Assembly (NCBI GenBank): GCA_023229725.1
Contig: JALNYR010000057.1
Location: 1-14,928, forward strand
Source of the DNA: Dehalococcoidia bacterium
Lineage (GTDB): Bacteria > Chloroflexota > Dehalococcoidia > GIF9 > AB-539-J10
Reading direction: 5' to 3'
Length of the DNA: 14,928 nucleotides
Shown here: positions 13,346 through 14,928 of the stretch, piece after piece
How positions within the stretch are numbered: position 1 is the first letter of the stretch
How the letters are laid out: each line of letters starts with the position of its first letter
Translations under genes and position numbers: made by a program
The notes under the pieces: model-generated
What the model was told of the DNA's origin: nothing
The model's database searches: none
What the model saw: the letters and a program-made list of their open reading frames with translations, nothing else

Positions 13346-14928
13346 GCCACCCCCAGCACGCGAATGCTCCCGGAGCTCACCTTCTTCGGCGCCGATATCT
13401 CGATGCCCTTCTCGGGAGTCTCCAGCTCCGACCCGAGCTTGACCGCAACCTGCGATACCGTCAGGCTGCCCCTCCCGAGGGCGAGATAGAAGTCATCCGC
13501 GGTCGCAAACCCCAGCGTCGCCGCCATCTTCTCCGCGGCAGGGACGGCGGTTCCCAGGCGCTTCAGCCCGCTCTCCAGGATCTGACGCCCGGTCTCGATG
13601 CTCTGGCTGCGCTCCTGCTTGTTGAACCATTGCCGCACTTTGCTCTGGCCGTGTGACGTCTTCACATAGCCGAGTTCCGGATTGAGCCAGTCGAGACTCG
13701 GGCCGCGCTCCGTCTTCGAGGCAACGACCTCCACCACATCGCCGTTGTTCAGCGACTGGTTGAGCTGAACGAGCTTCCCGTTCACCTTGGCGCCGATGCA
13801 TCGATAGCCCAGGTCCGTGTGGATGCGGAACGCGAAGTCCAGAGGCGTCGCACCTTTGGGGAGGTCGATTATCTCGCCCTTGGGCGTGTAGACGAACACC
13901 TGGTCCGTGAGCACGTCGGTCTTGAGCGACTGCACGAAGTCCTCGCTGTCCAGCTCGTCCCGATGCTCGGTGAGCTCATGCAGCCACGCCATCCGCCCAT
14001 CCGTCGCCGGGTCGTACTTCCCGCCTTCCTTGTAGTGCCAGTGCGCTGCCACCCCGAACGTGGCCACCTGGTTCATCTCGTGCGTCCGTATCTGCACCTC
14101 GATCGGAGTCGTGCCCTTGCAGAGCACTGTGGTGTGGAGCGACTGGTATCCATTCTCCTTCGGGTTCGCGATGTAGTCGTTGAACTCCTCGATGATGGGG
14201 TGCCAGAAGCTGTGCACGACGCCCAGCGCCTTGTAGCAGTCAGCCACGGTGCTGACGAGGACCCGCAGGGCGAACAGGTCGTGGATATCCCCGACGCTCT
14301 TGCCCTGCTCCGCGTAGCGTTTGGCCTTCAGGTAGGTGCTGTAGATGTGCTTGGGCCGTCCCAGCACGCGCGCTTCGATGCCGGCGCGTTTCAGCTCCTC
14401 GTCGAGGGTGTGAATCGCCTCCTCGACGAAGTCCTCCCTCTCGGCTCGCTTCGTCGCAATCAGCCGCGAGAAGCGACGGTACTGCTTCGGGTCCAGGTAG
14501 CGGAATGCAAGGTCTTCGAGCTGCCACTTCGTCCGCCGCAGGCCGAGACGATGGGCCAGCGGCGCGTACACGTCCAGGGTCTGCTGCGCGATGGCGCGAC
14601 GCTTCCCCAGCGGCAGCGCCCCAAGCGTTCGCATGTTGTGCATCCTGTCGGCCAGCTTGATGAGGACGACGCGCAGGTCTTCGGCGGTTGCCAGCAGCAG
14701 TTTGCGCAGGTTCTCGGCCTGCGTCCGCGAGTCGATGTCCTTCTCCTCGCTCCGGCTTGCGAGGCGCTTCAGTTTCGTGACGCCGTCAACCAGCTTCGCG
14801 ACATCAGTCCCGAAGCGGGCCGTGATGGTCTCCAGCGTGACGTCGGTGTCCTCCACCACATCGTGCAGCAACGCCGCGGCTATCGAGGCCGCGTCCATCT
14901 GGTACTCGACCAGCGTCATCGCCACGTT
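13327..14928 (-). CDS. rel: RSH bifunctional-type (p)ppGpp synthetase/hydrolase, catalytic part (5' end outside window, frameshifted at 3' end)
   Basis: RSH enzymes make and degrade (p)ppGpp, the stringent-response alarmone. In the 533 visible residues the HD hydrolase domain has AAALLHDVVEDT (His22, Asp23, Glu26, Asp27) and IKLADRMHNMRTL, so hydrolase residues look intact. The synthetase domain has DIHDLFALRV, YIANPKENGYQSLHT and EVQIRTHEM. A TGS domain starts with VFVYTPKGEIIDLP. The synthetase specificity motif, RxKD in most bifunctional enzymes, is EFND (14176-14187), closer to the EFDD of RelA. The frame leaves the family sequence after GVA and stops at TAG 13329-13327, removing the zinc-finger and ACT domains. 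Perhaps 50 N-terminal residues lie beyond the window edge. A truncated enzyme would keep its catalytic domains but lose ribosome-responsive control. Confidence 0.93.
   Translation of the reverse strand, partial: NVAMTLVEYQMDAASIAAALLHDVVEDTDVTLETITARFGTDVAKLVDGVTKLKRLASRSEEKDIDSRTQAENLRKLLLATAEDLRVVLIKLADRMHNMRTLGALPLGKRRAIAQQTLDVYAPLAHRLGLRRTKWQLEDLAFRYLDPKQYRRFSRLIATKRAEREDFVEEAIHTLDEELKRAGIEARVLGRPKHIYSTYLKAKRYAEQGKSVGDIHDLFALRVLVSTVADCYKALGVVHSFWHPIIEEFNDYIANPKENGYQSLHTTVLCKGTTPIEVQIRTHEMNQVATFGVAAHWHYKEGGKYDPATDGRMAWLHELTEHRDELDSEDFVQSLKTDVLTDQVFVYTPKGEIIDLPKGATPLDFAFRIHTDLGYRCIGAKVNGKLVQLNQSLNNGDVVEVVASKTERGPSLDWLNPELGYVKTSHGQSKVRQWFNKQERSQSIETGRQILESGLKRLGTAVPAAEKMAATLGFATADDFYLALGRGSLTVSQVAVKLGSELETPEKGIEISAPKKVSSGSIRVLGVAISTHA
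13343..13347 (-). other. Apparent one-base deletion (frameshift) in RSH
   Basis: On the minus strand the gene reads GTG GCA ATC TCT and soon reaches TAG. Reading one extra A gives GTG GCA AAT CTC TAC, which continues as NLYTRIANCCTPLPGD, the expected family sequence. The missing base falls in an A run (T13344-T13345 on the plus strand), a common place for both indel mutation and base-calling error. Confidence 0.88.

Noticed and set aside
12743..13489. A 248-codon plus-strand frame opposite rpsT and RSH
   Set aside because: Antisense shadow of two well-supported genes, with no domain of its own.
1..14928. CRISPR arrays, insertion sequences, tRNA or rRNA genes
   Set aside because: No regularly spaced direct repeats, transposase-like proteins with terminal repeats, or intergenic T-arm consensus were found by eye.

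Overview
The window looks like a GC-rich bacterial chromosome segment with tightly packed operons. The gene set and order point to Chloroflexota, most likely class Dehalococcoidia or a SAR202-like relative. The clues are the compact ilvB-ilvN-ilvC-leuA-leuC-leuD-leuB order, short HacA-type LeuC and LeuD, paired half-size MaoC proteins and a type-2 PyrF. This placement is inference from family knowledge; there is no rRNA marker here.

Layout. Positions 1-1729 (+) hold the end of a MaoC-like hydratase gene, a second MaoC/FAS1-type half protein, pyrF and a 71-residue DUF951 protein overlapping pyrF. Positions 1764-2959 (+) hold dinB (DNA polymerase IV), whose promoter predicts a leaderless mRNA. 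Positions 2980-10984 (+) form a branched-chain amino acid operon: promoter, leader peptide, attenuator, ilvBNC and leuACDB. At 10981 a second promoter begins inside the leuB stop codon and drives a second leader peptide and attenuator ahead of ilvE (11327-12247). Positions 12248-12651 hold no gene but several inverted repeats. On the minus strand a bifunctional-type (p)ppGpp synthetase/hydrolase gene (RSH) enters from the right edge. It is interrupted by an apparent one-base deletion near 13344 and overlaps rpsT, which begins with TTG.

The genes from ilvB to ilvE cover valine, leucine and isoleucine synthesis except dihydroxy-acid dehydratase (ilvD) and the threonine or citramalate branch that supplies 2-oxobutyrate. 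The most interesting system is the pair of attenuators. Both start with a near-consensus sigma70-type promoter and encode a 31-32 residue peptide rich in Leu/Ile/Val codons. Both carry an identical 13-base segment encoding IVRT, a small hairpin ending exactly where a predicted antiterminator begins, and a strong terminator hairpin 46-47 bases further on. The same control cassette therefore seems to have been used twice, splitting the pathway into two transcription units that sense the same amino acids.

All functional calls rest on reading motifs by eye; no database search was run.
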